In this document: positions 14,160 to 15,038 of the stretch, piece by piece
Layout: each line of letters starts with the position of its first letter
Numbering within the stretch: position 1 is the first letter of the stretch
NCBI GenBank assembly: GCA_039186015.1
Contig: JBCDAH010000120.1
Coordinates: 1 to 15,038, forward strand
Source of the DNA: JBCBWG01 sp039186015
Lineage (GTDB): Bacteria > Pseudomonadota > Alphaproteobacteria > Rhizobiales > Hyphomicrobiaceae
Reading direction: 5' to 3'
DNA length: 15,038 nucleotides
The notes under the pieces: model-generated
Seen by the model: the letters and a program-made list of their open reading frames with translations, nothing else
What the model was told of the DNA's origin: nothing
Database searches by the model: none
Made by a program: the position numbers and the translations under genes

Positions 14160-14228
14160 GACCGCGTTCGCGCAGCCTGGGCCGCATACGCCGTGCGGTT
14201 CAGCCCGCCATCAGCCGGAAACACAACA
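14160..14228. other. Convergent intergenic gap
   Basis: These 69 bp separate the converging maeB and MFS genes. One small GC-rich hairpin, CCGCA/TGCGG with a 7-base loop (14182-14198), is visible. It lacks a following T-run on either strand, so it is at best a weak candidate terminator. Confidence 0.35.
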
Positions 14229-15038
14229 CTACTCTGCAGAAGCTGAGCGCGCTTTCAGCGCCGCAGCCAGGACAAAGCCGCCAACAAAAACTGTCAGAGC
14301 GACAAGGAGAAGCGTCTGAGCCTGGCCGATGGCGGCAAAGCTCAGCGAATAGATCGGCGGCCCGGCCGCATGCCCGAGAAAGAAGAAAAACGCATGCAAT
14401 GCCACGGATGAGCCGCGATGCTCAGGCGCCAATTCCGTTGCGAGCGTCTGCAGAGAGTTGTGCACGGCATAGAACCCGAGGCCGACGAGAAGAAACGCGC
14501 CAGCCTCGAACGGCCAACTAGCCTGCATCGCGATTCCAGCAAATCCAAGTGCCGCAACGATGCCGCCGACCCGCATCAGATTGAACATGCCGCCAAGTTG
14601 CGCGAGCAGCCGGCGCACGCCGAGCGTGAAAATGAGCCCGCCGATTCCCATGCAGGCCAAGACCAGGCCGGCCTCCGCGATACCGCCGGCGCCACGCGCC
14701 TCAAGCATTGTCGCGACATGGGGTAAGAGGCCGAAGATGGCGAGCCCTTCAACAAACACGGCCGTATAGCAAACAACCGCACGCGGGTTGGCAAAGACAT
14801 CCGCATAACTCTCCCTGAGGGTCGCGACACGAAAGGGTGGACGCTGGACCACCTTGCGCGGCCGCAGCCCGAACACAGTCACGATCAACGCAAGCGCGCT
14901 CACACCCGTTGCAGTCGCAATCGCAATGCGCCAACCAAACCAGCTTGCAATCAGGCCGGTTCCAACTAAGCCTGCAAATTGCGCCATCAACATCGCGCTG
15001 AGCAATTGGGACAAGGCAACCTGACGATTGGCATAAGC
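14229..15038 (-). CDS. MFS transporter, partial (C-terminal two thirds)
   Basis: The frame enters from the right edge of the window without a start and ends at a TAG at 14229-14231, giving 269 visible residues. The first visible residues, AYANRQVALSQLLSAMLMAQ, read straight through the edge, so the TTG at 15014 is an internal leucine and not a start. About eight hydrophobic segments are visible. They fit helices 5-12 of a 12-helix major facilitator, with the central cytoplasmic loop RPRKVVQRPPFRVATLRESYADVF between helices 6 and 7. ELAPEHRGSSVALHAFFFFLG is a typical MFS helix 10-11 region, with R-G-S near a loop, as in drug or sugar efflux members of the AraJ/Bcr-like type. The protein probably exports small molecules at the inner membrane by proton antiport, but the substrate is unknown. 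About 130 N-terminal residues lie outside the window. Confidence 0.88.
   Translation of the reverse strand, partial: AYANRQVALSQLLSAMLMAQFAGLVGTGLIASWFGWRIAIATATGVSALALIVTVFGLRPRKVVQRPPFRVATLRESYADVFANPRAVVCYTAVFVEGLAIFGLLPHVATMLEARGAGGIAEAGLVLACMGIGGLIFTLGVRRLLAQLGGMFNLMRVGGIVAALGFAGIAMQASWPFEAGAFLLVGLGFYAVHNSLQTLATELAPEHRGSSVALHAFFFFLGHAAGPPIYSLSFAAIGQAQTLLLVALTVFVGGFVLAAALKARSASAE

Noticed and set aside
15012..15014. TTG as the start codon of the MFS gene.
   Set aside because: The frame continues to the window edge with MFS-like residues before it, so the gene is truncated by the window rather than short.

Overview
This window is about 15 kb of GC-rich, densely coding bacterial chromosome. 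The fused malic enzyme/phosphotransacetylase-like protein, the CoxD/CoxE-type pair, the codon use and the family make-up suggest an alphaproteobacterium (Hyphomicrobiales or Rhodospirillales-like). The order is an inference. I see no rRNA, tRNA, IS element, phage gene or CRISPR array.

Layout. From 10090 down to 1 every gene lies on the minus strand. In the order of transcription these are: a MetC-type PLP lyase (8939-10090), UDP-glucose 6-dehydrogenase (7513-8814), a small exported PAAR-repeat protein (7010-7360), an exported TPR-CHAT peptidase-like protein (4353-6938), a CoxD/MoxR-type AAA+ ATPase (3280-4215), a VOC/glyoxalase-fold protein (2905-3252), a CoxE-type VWA protein (1686-2915), a class V PLP aminotransferase-like enzyme (451-1602), and the N-terminal third of a nitronate monooxygenase (1-334, cut by the window edge). 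A divergent non-coding region of about 450 bp (10091-10542) separates this block from two plus-strand genes: a CaiB/BaiF family III CoA-transferase (10543-11778) and a hybrid malic enzyme (11856-14159). A minus-strand MFS transporter (14229-15038, cut at its N-terminus by the window edge) converges on the malic enzyme.

How genes may work together. (a) The PAAR-repeat protein and the TPR-CHAT protein both carry Sec-type signal peptides and are adjacent. Each has a cysteine pair that could form a disulfide, so they look like a matched envelope or secreted module. I know of no described function for such a pair, and it is the best candidate here for an undescribed system. (b) The AAA+ ATPase, VOC protein and VWA protein form a tight set, with the VOC and VWA genes overlapping. 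It resembles the CoxD/CoxE maturation machinery of CO dehydrogenase, but no molybdenum hydroxylase gene is in view. (c) The CoA-transferase and malic enzyme are co-directional and 77 bp apart, suggesting a link between acyl-CoA/C4-acid metabolism and pyruvate. (d) The metC/CoA-transferase intergenic region holds two independent short tandem duplications and several inverted repeats, suggesting a slippage-prone or regulatory stretch.
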